Below, in pieces: positions 25,702-33,279 of a stretch of 64,000 nucleotides of DNA. Position 1 is the stretch's first letter. Each line of letters opens with the position of its first letter. A program made the translations under genes and the position numbers. This DNA comes from Tateyamaria sp947503385. Lineage in GTDB: Bacteria > Pseudomonadota > Alphaproteobacteria > Rhodobacterales > Rhodobacteraceae. A model generated the notes under the pieces. The model did not search any database and had not been told where the DNA came from. It saw only the letters and a program-made list of their open reading frames with translations. The stretch spans positions 62,001-126,000 of the forward strand of contig NZ_JBNFZM010000008.1 in assembly GCF_051195235.1 (NCBI RefSeq). Reading direction: 5' to 3'.

Positions 25702-25963
25702 GCACCATCCCCCGATCCCGCAGGTCTTCGACAAACGCCACCACATCCGGCGCGATCACGTCCAACGGCGCGTCATAGACCTGCGCCAGCGCCTCCGAAA
25801 TCTCCGACAGGCTCGCCTCTCCGTCCAGTTGCCCCAACACCGCCGTGCCCACCTGATCCAGCACCAGCACCCGCTCGGGTCCCAGCAGCACATCCACCTT
25901 GCGCACCGCATCGAACTGCGTCCGCACGCCGCGCGGCAGGAATGGCACGTCCTCAGGGCTCAT
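25685..25963 (-). CDS. pqqD: PqqD, peptide chaperone of PQQ synthesis
   Basis: A 92-residue RRE-fold protein that binds PqqA and presents it to PqqE. Family features include the N-terminal PFLPRGVRTQFDAVR and the SLSEISEALAQVY helix. It overlaps pqqC by 4 nt upstream and pqqE by 17 nt downstream, as expected for stoichiometric partners. Confidence 0.95.
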   Translation of the reverse strand: MSPEDVPFLPRGVRTQFDAVRKVDVLLGPERVLVLDQVGTAVLGQLDGEASLSEISEALAQVYDAPLDVIAPDVVAFVEDLRDRGMVHVRPH

Positions 25964-26706
25964 GCGGCGAGCCCCTCACCCGGTTGCCAGCCGCCGGGCG
26001 GAATGCGACCGGGTTCCACATAAGCCGACCACAGCGCGTCCAACTGTGCCCACAGCACCTCGGTCTTGAAAGTCAGCGCGCGCACGGCTGCGTCCTGATC
26101 GGGCCGCGTTACGGCGTGATCCATCACCCATTTCAGGCCAAAGGCCACGTCTTTGGGCGCCTCGTTCAGACGGTTCTGGAAATAGGACAGCGTGTCGGCA
26201 TTGGCGAACTCGTAATGCTCCAGCAGGCCCGCGATACGGTTCTTGTGGATGGCCGGTGCGAACAGTTCGGTCAGCGACGATGCCACGGCGGGCAACAGCG
26301 GCTCGTCCCGCACAAACCGCACATAGGCGTCAACGGCAAAGCGTGTGGCAGGCAGAATGCCCGCTTCGGACGCGACATAATCAGGGTCCAGCCCCACGCC
26401 CTCGGCCAGTTTCAGCCAACGGGCAATGCCGCCCTCGCCCGGGGCCGACCCATCGTGATCCTCGATCCGCGACCGCCACGCGCGGCGCAGGGCCGGATCG
26501 CTCACACGGGACATGAAAGCGGCGTCCTTCATCGGAATGCGCGTCTGGTAATAATACCGGTTGATCACCCACGCCCGCACCTGATCCGGCGTGCAATCGC
26601 CCGCGTGCAGCTTGTGGTGAAACGGGTGCTTGTCGTGATAGCGCGCGTCGCCAACGGCGCGCAACCGCGCCTCGAAGGCCTCGGCACTGTCAGGCTGATC
26701 GGTCAC
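25960..26706 (-). CDS. pqqC: PqqC, pyrroloquinoline-quinone synthase
   Basis: A 248-residue cofactorless oxidase that performs the last ring closure and eight-electron oxidation to PQQ. The helical-bundle features HPFHHKLHAGD, VRAWVINRYYYQTRIPMKDAA and FQNRLNEAPKDV are present, including the active-site His and Tyr residues. It overlaps pqqB and pqqD by 4 nt each. Size and order are standard. Confidence 0.96.
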   Translation of the reverse strand: MTDQPDSAEAFEARLRAVGDARYHDKHPFHHKLHAGDCTPDQVRAWVINRYYYQTRIPMKDAAFMSRVSDPALRRAWRSRIEDHDGSAPGEGGIARWLKLAEGVGLDPDYVASEAGILPATRFAVDAYVRFVRDEPLLPAVASSLTELFAPAIHKNRIAGLLEHYEFANADTLSYFQNRLNEAPKDVAFGLKWVMDHAVTRPDQDAAVRALTFKTEVLWAQLDALWSAYVEPGRIPPGGWQPGEGLAA

Positions 26707-27590
26707 AGCGTGATCTCCATCCCGTCAAAGGCAATTTCCCACCCGCGCGCCAGCACCTCCGCCCGCTCGGGCGCGTCCGGTTGCAGGATGGGGTTTGTGT
26801 TGTTGATGTGGATGAACAGCTTGCGCCCGCCCACATTGTCCAGCCGCGCCAGCGACCCCAGGTCCCCGTTCAACGGCACATGGCCCATGCGCGCGCCGGT
26901 TTTCTCGCCCGTGCCGGTGCGCTGCATGTCGTCATTGTTCCAAACCGTGCCATCAAACAGCAGCAGGTCCACGGCACCGAGCCGGTCCAGCAACCAGTCG
27001 GGAATGGCGGCGCATCCCGGCACATAGGCCGCCCGCGTCGTGCCGTCCTCCAGCATCAGGCCCACGGTCTGCTCTCCCACTTCTTCAAGGTTCAGCGTCT
27101 CCCCTTCGAGAAACAGCGCCACCTTTCCCGGCACGGCAAAGGGGGTGACTGTCAGGCCGGGCACCGGTTCAAACGGCACATCCAGCGTGATCCGGTGCTG
27201 CGCCACCAGTGCAGCGTCCAGCACCCCAAACACCGAATTGCTCTGCAAAATTTCCAGCCCCGCCGCCGTGGCAAAGACATCGAACGGCGTCTTTTCCCGC
27301 AAGGTCAGCAGGCCCGCGATATGGTCAATATCGCCGTTGGTCAGCACCACCGACGCAATGGGCGAGCCGCGCAATCCCGGCGGGTGCATCTGCGCACAGG
27401 CATCCACCTGCGCCCGGATGTCGGGCGAGGCGTTCAGCACCGCCCACGCAGCCCCGTCCACCGACACGGCGACCGACGATTGCGTCATGCGCGGGATCAC
27501 ACCCTTGCGCGCGTCCGTGCAGTTGCGGCAGCCACAATTCCATTGGGGCAGCCCCCCGCCGGCGGCTGCCCCAAGAACAATCAATCTCAT
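26703..27590 (-). CDS. pqqB: PqqB, metallo-beta-lactamase-fold PQQ synthesis protein
   Basis: A 295-residue protein of the MBL fold; PqqB is known as an iron-dependent hydroxylase acting on the Glu-Tyr dipeptide. It starts MRLIVLGAAAGGGLPQWNCGC, with the structural zinc Cys pair CGCRNC, and has NGDIDHIAGLL in place of the classical HxHxDH motif, as in the family. The gene starts 15 nt after the pqqA stop and is 4-nt overlapped with pqqC. Confidence 0.96.
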   Translation of the reverse strand: MRLIVLGAAAGGGLPQWNCGCRNCTDARKGVIPRMTQSSVAVSVDGAAWAVLNASPDIRAQVDACAQMHPPGLRGSPIASVVLTNGDIDHIAGLLTLREKTPFDVFATAAGLEILQSNSVFGVLDAALVAQHRITLDVPFEPVPGLTVTPFAVPGKVALFLEGETLNLEEVGEQTVGLMLEDGTTRAAYVPGCAAIPDWLLDRLGAVDLLLFDGTVWNNDDMQRTGTGEKTGARMGHVPLNGDLGSLARLDNVGGRKLFIHINNTNPILQPDAPERAEVLARGWEIAFDGMEITL

Positions 27591-27605
27591 GTAAGTCTGT
27601 GTGGC

Positions 27606-27713
27606 TTAGATCACGTCGCGCTCGGCGCCGCGGTCATCGTCCTCACCGGGGCCATACATGTTGATCTCCATGCCGCACTTCACTTCGCGCGCTTTGGGTT
27701 TTGTCCATGCCAT
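27606..27713 (-). CDS. pqqA: PqqA, PQQ precursor peptide
   Basis: A 35-residue peptide starting MAWTKPKAREVKCGMEINMY. It is the substrate of PqqE: Glu16 and Tyr20 in the EINMY motif become PQQ. The ribosome site AAGAGGAGGAA is strong, fitting the high peptide demand. The acidic C-terminal tail (GPGEDDDRGAERDVI) is longer than in many PqqA peptides. It heads the pqqABCDE-VWA operon, under a promoter with the quinoprotein-type operator. Confidence 0.95.
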   Translation of the reverse strand: MAWTKPKAREVKCGMEINMYGPGEDDDRGAERDVI

Positions 27714-27741
27714 AACGAATTCCTCCTCTTTTGCCTGATCA

Positions 27742-27784
27742 CGATAACGGGGCAGCGGCGCGGGACATATGCGACTTTAGCCCT
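27742..27784 (-). promoter_or_regulatory. Candidate pqqA promoter with operator dyad
   Basis: The plus strand reads GCGACTTTAGCCCT at 27771-27784 (minus AGGGCTAAAGTCGC), a half-dyad match. On the minus strand CGTTATCG (27742-27749) follows 22 nt downstream as a -10 candidate. The pqqA ATG at 27713 lies about 30 nt further. It is also immediately downstream of the FDH-island regulator stop (27789), so readthrough is possible. Confidence 0.5.
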
Positions 27785-27788
27785 AGCC

Positions 27789-29135
27789 TCACTCGGACCA
27801 GACCGCCATCTTGCGGTCGATGGTCTTGCGCGAGACGCCCAGACGGCGGGCCGCCTCGGCCCGGTTGCCGTCACACAGGTCGAGCATCCGCAGGATGTGC
27901 CGCTGCACCACCAGATCAAGGTTTTCGATCGCCTGCGCCCCTGTCACACTGCCCCCGCCGGAAAACTCCTCCGGGAAAGCGCCCAGAATGACCGACCGTT
28001 CAATAAGGTTGCGCAATTCCCGCACATTGCCTGGCCATGCGTAGCGCCGCAGCTTCAGCAATGTTTCCTCGTCCAGTTCCAGCGACGGCATGGCAAGCGA
28101 GGCGGAAAACTGCGCCATGAAATGCGCGGCCAATTCAACGATATCGTCCATCCGGTCCCTGAGCGGCGGCATGTCGATCTTGACCACGTGGATGCGGTGA
28201 TACAGGTCCGCCCGGAACCGCCCCGCCGCCACTGACGCCTCGATGTCGTCATTGGTGGCAAAGAGGAACCGCACGTTCAGCGGGATCTCCCGCTCGGCAC
28301 CGACGGGCCGCACTTTCTTGTCCTCCAGCACGCGCAGCAGCGCGGCCTGCACCGTCTCGGGCATCTGCGCAATCTCGTCGAGCAGCAGCGTGCCGCCATC
28401 AGCCAGCAGCAACAGCCCCGGTTTCAGCCGGTCCTCCGCCTCGACCACGCCAAAAAGTTCATCGGCGAAACGGTCCGGCTGGATCGTGGCGCAGTTCACG
28501 GGAACAAAGGGCGCATCGGCCCGGTCCGACGCGTCGTGCAGGTGGCGCGCGGCCATCTCCTTGCCCGTGCCGCTGGCGCCGGTGAACAGCACCGGCGTGG
28601 GCAGCGGGGCCAGCCGTGCCAGCATCCCGCGCACATCCTCCATCGGTTCGGAATTGCCCAAAAGCTTGCCATGCCCTTGCCCCGACGACAGTTCGCGCCG
28701 CAGCAGCGTGTTGTCCCGTTGCAGGTATTTGCGGTCCAGCGTGCGGGCCACGGCGCTGAGAATTTGATTGGCGCGGAATGGTTTGAGGACAAAATCGCTG
28801 ACCCCTGCCCGCAGGGCTGCAATCGCTGTCTCAAGGTCCGCATAAGCGGTAATCAGGATCGCGTCAGCAAACAGGCCCTTGCGCTTTTGTTCCGTCAGCC
28901 AGTCAAGGCCCGTCCCCCCCGGCATCAGATTGTCGAAAATCACCAGATCATATTGCGCGTCATCCAGCGCCTTGGTCGCCTGCGCAGGCGATCCCACGGC
29001 CTCCACACGCTTGACCCGCGGCTCCAGCGTCTTGGTCAGAAAATGCCGCATCCCCGGCTCGTCATCAATCACGAGGATCGACGCGCCAGCCAGCGACTTG
29101 CCGTAGATATCCGGGGTGGAGCGCGGCGCGTTCAT
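27789..29135 (-). CDS. NtrC-type response regulator lacking the GAFTGA loop
   Basis: A 448-residue regulator: receiver with Asp68 (VIFDNLMPGG), AAA+ domain with Walker A GASGTGKE and Walker B GGTLLLDEIAQMP, and a Fis-type HTH at the C-terminus (GNRAEAARRLGVSRKTI). Between ELFGVVEAED and DGGTLLLDE (about residues 225-245) the sigma-54-contacting GAFTGA segment is missing. It therefore probably works with sigma-70, as Rhodobacter capsulatus NtrC does. It is the last gene of the FDH operon, and no cognate kinase is adjacent. The kinase at 50162 is a candidate partner. Confidence 0.9.
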   Translation of the reverse strand: MNAPRSTPDIYGKSLAGASILVIDDEPGMRHFLTKTLEPRVKRVEAVGSPAQATKALDDAQYDLVIFDNLMPGGTGLDWLTEQKRKGLFADAILITAYADLETAIAALRAGVSDFVLKPFRANQILSAVARTLDRKYLQRDNTLLRRELSSGQGHGKLLGNSEPMEDVRGMLARLAPLPTPVLFTGASGTGKEMAARHLHDASDRADAPFVPVNCATIQPDRFADELFGVVEAEDRLKPGLLLLADGGTLLLDEIAQMPETVQAALLRVLEDKKVRPVGAEREIPLNVRFLFATNDDIEASVAAGRFRADLYHRIHVVKIDMPPLRDRMDDIVELAAHFMAQFSASLAMPSLELDEETLLKLRRYAWPGNVRELRNLIERSVILGAFPEEFSGGGSVTGAQAIENLDLVVQRHILRMLDLCDGNRAEAARRLGVSRKTIDRKMAVWSE

Positions 29136-29139
29136 CGGC

Positions 29140-29265
29140 TCAGTCCAGCCGCACAGCGTCGCCTGACTGTACCGCGTCAGACGAAAACCCCATCTCGTGC
29201 AGCACAAAATACGATGCCACGGAAATCACGATCATCGCGGCAAATCCCATCATCATGGCCTTCAT
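29140..29265 (-). CDS. Small single-span membrane protein (41 residues)
   Basis: Not a track-length ORF, but well placed: ATG at 29265 after a GGAGAG site, 41 codons, TGA 4 nt before the regulator's ATG. The peptide begins MKAMMMGFAAMIVISVASYF, one membrane helix, and ends SGDAVRLD in the periplasm or cytoplasm. I have the impression that similar short peptides recur in Rhodobacteraceae FDH loci. It could be an accessory subunit of the membrane formate dehydrogenase. Confidence 0.7.
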   Translation of the reverse strand: MKAMMMGFAAMIVISVASYFVLHEMGFSSDAVQSGDAVRLD

Positions 29266-29274
29266 CGGTCTCTC

Positions 29275-30564
29275 CTATTCGGTTGCGTCGCGCAAAAAGG
29301 CGATCAAATCGGCGCGGTCCTGCGGTGCCGCGATCACCTGCATCGGCATCTTTGATCCCGGAATGTAGTGGTCCGGGCCTTCGTCAAACAGGGCGTCAAT
29401 CGTGGTGTCATCCCAGACAATCGCAGACCCGTCCAGCGTTGGCGAGTAGCGATAGCCCGGCACCACACCCGCCTTGCGCCCGAAGACCCCGTGCAGCGTC
29501 GGCCCCGCCTTGCGCGACGGTCCGTCCTCAAGGCTGTGGCAGATCGAACATTTGCGCATGAACTGCCGTTCACCATTGCTCATCGTCGCTGCGTCGCGCA
29601 GGAAACTGCGGGTGTCGCCGCCCGCCGGGTCGTAGGTATCCAAAAGCGCCACAGGCCAGGCATAAATCACGTCGTCGATCCCACCCGCATGGATCACCGT
29701 CCCGTCCGTGGAAAAGGCCAGCGCCCAGACCGGCCCTTGCCGCATGGCGCGAAAGTCGCGGGCAATCCGCCAGTCGTTTGTGTCCACCATCATGATGTGC
29801 CCCTCACCATCCCCGATGGCGAGTTGCCCGGTGGGCGCGTGAAAATCCATCGACAGGATGGGGCGGCGGTCGAGGGTGAAATCTGCAATCTCTTCACCCG
29901 TCTCCCGGTTGATCACCCGCGTGGTGCCGTCGACAGCGCCATAGGCGAGCCAGTCGCCGTGAACGACAATCCGGTTGATGCCAAACCCCTGATTGGCAAT
30001 GATCCGCGATCCCATCCCGCCCCAAACGCGCACTGTCCCGTCGGACGATGCCGAATAAAGCGCACCGTCAGGATCAAAGGCGACATCCGTCACGTTCGAC
30101 CGGTGATCGGTCAGGTCGCCGCCGATCTTGGCAGATGGCTGCGCACCATCCGACAGCAGCGAGGAAAACAGGCTCATTATCCGAATGGAGCCGTCCCAAC
30201 TGGCTATCGCCGCGCTCCGCCGATCCGGTGCAATGGCAATGGCACTGATCTTGCCCTTCATCCGGGTCACTTCAAAAGGCTCCGGGTCATCGGGACGCCA
30301 CATCAGAACGCGGAAATCGTCACCGCCCGAAAACGCCACGGACGCGCTATATGTCACTGCCGTTACCGCCGCATCATGGCCTTCGCGCCATTCCGGCCCC
30401 GGCCACAGACCGACCGAGTTGTCGAAACTCGCAGACGCCAGTGCCCCGTCCGGCGACACATCCAGCGCCATGACAGGGCCGCCATGGCCCTTGTAGGTCG
30501 TGAATTCCTGCGCGGCGGCGGGCAGCGCGAGGCACAGCAAAAGACTACTCAGCAGGTGTCGCAT
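29275..30564 (-). CDS. WD40 propeller fused to cytochrome c, FDH operon
   Basis: A 429-residue exported protein: signal peptide (about 1-18, ending AAAQ), a WD40-type seven-bladed propeller (about 22-320, with repeats like HGGPVMALDVSPDGALASASFDNSVGLW and DGTVRVWGG), then a class I cytochrome c domain (haem motif CSICH near residue 342, axial Met in GSKMPMQVI). It overlaps the cytochrome b subunit gene by 20 nt, so translation is coupled. It probably receives electrons from formate dehydrogenase or docks a periplasmic partner. The start at 30564 removes an implausible 34-residue extension. Confidence 0.88.
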   Translation of the reverse strand: MRHLLSSLLLCLALPAAAQEFTTYKGHGGPVMALDVSPDGALASASFDNSVGLWPGPEWREGHDAAVTAVTYSASVAFSGGDDFRVLMWRPDDPEPFEVTRMKGKISAIAIAPDRRSAAIASWDGSIRIMSLFSSLLSDGAQPSAKIGGDLTDHRSNVTDVAFDPDGALYSASSDGTVRVWGGMGSRIIANQGFGINRIVVHGDWLAYGAVDGTTRVINRETGEEIADFTLDRRPILSMDFHAPTGQLAIGDGEGHIMMVDTNDWRIARDFRAMRQGPVWALAFSTDGTVIHAGGIDDVIYAWPVALLDTYDPAGGDTRSFLRDAATMSNGERQFMRKCSICHSLEDGPSRKAGPTLHGVFGRKAGVVPGYRYSPTLDGSAIVWDDTTIDALFDEGPDHYIPGSKMPMQVIAAPQDRADLIAFLRDATE

Positions 30565-31729
30565 CTTTAGGTGCTGCCTTGCCCTTTGCCTCCAACTCTT
30601 CGAGCCACAGCGAATGGTGCTGGCGCGCCCACGCCTCGTCCACCTCGCCCGTGCCCATCGCGTCATAGGCGCCTTCCATGCCCACCGACCCGATGTAGAT
30701 ATGCGCGATGATGATCGCCATCAGAACAAAGGCCACAATGGCGTGCCACGCTTGGGCGTATTGCATCTCTTCGTGCGGGGCGAGGCCCTCGGGCAACGGC
30801 CCGTAAATCGGCAGGCTTTCGATCCCCACGGACCGCATCAAATCAAACGTCTTCATGAACATCGGGAACTCAAAGGGGAACAGCAACGACACACCCGAAA
30901 GCGAAATTGAACCGCCCAGCAGGATCACCGACCAAAAGATGATCTTTTGCCCGCCGTTGAACTTTTTCGCTGGCGGGTGTTTCGATCCAATGATGCCGCC
31001 CGCTTGGGCAAACCACGTGATGTCGGTGCGGTTCGGGATATTGTGCCAGACCCACAGCACAAAAATGGCGACCAGCGCCACGATAAACGCCCACGCCACA
31101 TTGTTGTGGATGTATTTCGACGCCATCAGCAGCGTCGCGTTGAACTCTTTGGAGATGTAAGGCGCGATGAACATGCGCCCGAACAGGGTCAGCAACCCGG
31201 TGATCCCCAGCAGGATGAACGACCCGGCCAGCAACCAGTGCGATGCCCGCTCAAAGCTCTTGAAGCGGGTGACCGTGCGGCCCGTTTTCTCGTAATCCAG
31301 CTTGACCCGGCCCCGCAGGACAAAGAACACGACAAGCAAGGCGATGGTGCCCAGCAGCAGATAGCCCCCGTATTTCGCCAAAGGTCCCTGCCGGAATTGC
31401 AGCCACGCCATGCCGCCATCCTGCACCAGAACGGTGGCCACCTCACCGCCCGACGACACGGTGATGTCAGCCGATCCGTAGCGCAGCGCACGCCACAGGT
31501 CCGGGTCGGACGCGCCGCCCAATGTGCCAAGTTGCCCCGAAAGGTCGCGCGCAGCCCCCGCCGCATCGCCGGTTTTGGGCGCGACCTCTTCGCCGCGCTG
31601 GCGGGCCATGATGTCCTCAAGCGTCTGTGCGCCGCCCGTTGCGGCGCGGTCGCCCGCCGCGTCCTGCGCATCCGCCAACGCAGGCCACATCCCCAGGCAC
31701 AACACAAAAACCAGAATGGCACGTAGCAT
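30545..31729 (-). CDS. Formate dehydrogenase gamma subunit (cytochrome b556)
   Basis: A 394-residue membrane subunit with signal peptide (about 1-22), a periplasmic segment rich in Ala/Gly, and about five membrane helices starting near 118. The cytochrome b part has the expected His residues (ASHWLLAGSFILL, YIHNNVAWAF, AWHAIVAF). It takes electrons from the FdhB iron-sulfur chain to quinone. The N-terminal periplasmic extension of about 110 residues is typical of the long Fdo/Fdn-like gamma form in alphaproteobacteria. Confidence 0.92.
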   Translation of the reverse strand: MLRAILVFVLCLGMWPALADAQDAAGDRAATGGAQTLEDIMARQRGEEVAPKTGDAAGAARDLSGQLGTLGGASDPDLWRALRYGSADITVSSGGEVATVLVQDGGMAWLQFRQGPLAKYGGYLLLGTIALLVVFFVLRGRVKLDYEKTGRTVTRFKSFERASHWLLAGSFILLGITGLLTLFGRMFIAPYISKEFNATLLMASKYIHNNVAWAFIVALVAIFVLWVWHNIPNRTDITWFAQAGGIIGSKHPPAKKFNGGQKIIFWSVILLGGSISLSGVSLLFPFEFPMFMKTFDLMRSVGIESLPIYGPLPEGLAPHEEMQYAQAWHAIVAFVLMAIIIAHIYIGSVGMEGAYDAMGTGEVDEAWARQHHSLWLEELEAKGKAAPKDATPAE

Positions 31730-31746
31730 ATCTTGTCTCTCCTCAT

Positions 31747-31764
31747 GCCGCGCCCGGGCGCGGC
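31747..31764 (-). terminator. GC-rich hairpin between FKBP and FDH gamma genes
   Basis: An 18-bp perfect palindrome (GCCGCGCCCGGGCGCGGC) begins two bases past the FKBP stop and 17 nt before the gamma-subunit start. There is no T tract, so it may reduce readthrough or protect mRNA ends rather than end transcription. Confidence 0.45.
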
Positions 31765-31765
31765 G

Positions 31766-32467
31766 TTATCCTTCGATGCTGATCAGCTCGATCGTGAAAT
31801 TCAGCACTTCGTTTGGCCCAATGGCCTGCCCTGCACCATTGGCCCCATAGGCCAGGTCGGATGGAATCCAGACGTCCCATTTGGCGCCGGGTGACATCAG
31901 TTGCAGCACCTCCTGCCAGCCGGGAATGACACCGCCCACAGGGAACGTCGCAGGTTCGCCACGCGCGATCGAACTGTCGAAAACGCTGCCATCCAGCAGG
32001 CGGCCCTCGTAATGCACCGTGACCGTCTGATCCGCCGACGGGCTGTCACCACTGCCCGCCGCGCGGACCTCGTATTGCAGACCACTGTCAGTCGTGACCA
32101 CCCCGCTGCGTGTGGCGTTGGCTTCGAGATAGGCGGCATTGTCCGTCAGCTTCTGTTCCGCACTGGCGGCAGCTTCGGCTTGCTGGCGCTGCTGGACAAC
32201 AGCCTGCATCGCGCCCACTGCGGCCTGCATCTCTTCGGAGGTCAGCCGGGGTTCCTTGCCGTCCACGGCGTCCTGAATGGCGAGGGCCAGTGCGGCCACG
32301 TCGACTTCGGCAAAACCCTGATCGCGAATGTTCAGCCCGACCTGCAATCCAATGGCATAGCTGGCGCGGGCGATATCGGTGTCCAGCGGGGGTGCGTCCT
32401 GCGCCACCACGGGCAGTGGGGACAGACACAAGGCGCTGACAGTGAGCGCGGGTACGAGACGATGCAT
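31766..32467 (-). CDS. FKBP-type peptidyl-prolyl isomerase, periplasmic
   Basis: A 233-residue protein: signal peptide (about 1-22, ending VVAQ), an N-terminal dimerisation helix region of the FkpA type (YAIGLQVGLNIRDQ), and a C-terminal FKBP domain (VTVHYEGRLLDGSVFDSS, LAYGANGAG, LNFTIELISIE). It catalyses proline isomerisation and folding in the periplasm. It sits inside the FDH operon between beta and gamma subunits, so it may assist folding of the periplasmic FDH parts. The start at 32467 is used; an upstream ATG at 32494 is less likely. Confidence 0.9.
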   Translation of the reverse strand: MHRLVPALTVSALCLSPLPVVAQDAPPLDTDIARASYAIGLQVGLNIRDQGFAEVDVAALALAIQDAVDGKEPRLTSEEMQAAVGAMQAVVQQRQQAEAAASAEQKLTDNAAYLEANATRSGVVTTDSGLQYEVRAAGSGDSPSADQTVTVHYEGRLLDGSVFDSSIARGEPATFPVGGVIPGWQEVLQLMSPGAKWDVWIPSDLAYGANGAGQAIGPNEVLNFTIELISIEG

Positions 32468-32576
32468 GGTAAGCCTTTCAAAAATCGGAAACATCATGAC
32501 TCCGTAGCTATCGCCCCCGGCGACCCATGCCAAATGAACTGAAAGGGAGCGCGGATATCCGCCGCGCTGCCAGATT

Positions 32577-32649
32577 GCCCGGGCAGCCTTGCCGCTGCCC
32601 GGGCGTGCTGGAATCGCCGGTGCACGTGTTGCGCACACTGACCGGCGAT
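32577..32649 (-). terminator. Two strong tandem hairpins after fdhB
   Basis: On the minus strand ATCGCCGGT pairs with ACCGGCGAT (32613-32649, 19-nt loop), then an 11-bp stem GCCCGGGCAGC pairs with GCTGCCCGGGC (32577-32604, 6-nt loop). No T run follows. The pair lies 8 nt past the fdhB stop and 110 nt before FKBP, and may set differential expression between the catalytic and distal genes. Confidence 0.55.
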
Positions 32650-32657
32650 CCCGTCGC

Positions 32658-33266
32658 TTAGCCGTCCTGACGACCGTAGGCCGAACCCCAGCCCCACGCG
32701 CCCGAACCAAAGCCGCGCGCCACGACGCGCTCGCGGTAGATGGCGGACACAACGTCACCATCACCCGCCAACAGCGCCTTGGTGGAACACATCTCGGCGC
32801 AGATGGGCAGCTTGCCCTCGGCGATCCGGTTGCGCCCGTACTTGGCGAATTCGGCGGTCGAGTGGGTTTCTTCGGGACCACCGGCGCAGAAGGTACATTT
32901 GTCCATCTTGCCGCGGCTGCCAAAGTTGCCGGCCTGCGGGAATTGCGGCGCGCCAAAGGGGCACGCGTAAAAGCAATAACCACACCCGATGCAGAGGTCC
33001 TTGGAGTGCAGAACCACCCCTTCCTCGTTTTGGTAAAAGCAGTCCACAGGGCAGACCGCCATACAAGGCGCATCGGAACAGTGCATACACGCCACAGAGA
33101 TCGACCGTTCGCCGGGATCACCATCATTGATGGTGACCACGCGGCGGCGGTTGATGCCCCAAGGCACTTCATGCTCGTTCTTACAGGCCGTGACGCAGGC
33201 GTTGCATTCAATGCAGCGCTCGGCGTCGCACAGGAACTTGGCTCTCGCCTGTCCTCCTAATGCCAT
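32658..33266 (-). CDS. Formate dehydrogenase beta subunit (four 4Fe-4S)
   Basis: A 202-residue ferredoxin-type subunit with the four-cluster cysteine pattern: CIECNACVTAC, CMHCSDAPCMAVCP, CIGCGYCFYACP and CTFC plus CAEMC. It wires the catalytic subunit to cytochrome b. It lacks the C-terminal membrane helix of E. coli FdnH and ends in a Gly/Trp-rich GSGAWGWGSAYG tail, as in the short FDH3 type. It is 13 nt after the alpha subunit gene. Confidence 0.93.
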   Translation of the reverse strand: MALGGQARAKFLCDAERCIECNACVTACKNEHEVPWGINRRRVVTINDGDPGERSISVACMHCSDAPCMAVCPVDCFYQNEEGVVLHSKDLCIGCGYCFYACPFGAPQFPQAGNFGSRGKMDKCTFCAGGPEETHSTAEFAKYGRNRIAEGKLPICAEMCSTKALLAGDGDVVSAIYRERVVARGFGSGAWGWGSAYGRQDG

Positions 33267-33279
33267 GTCGTAATCCTCC

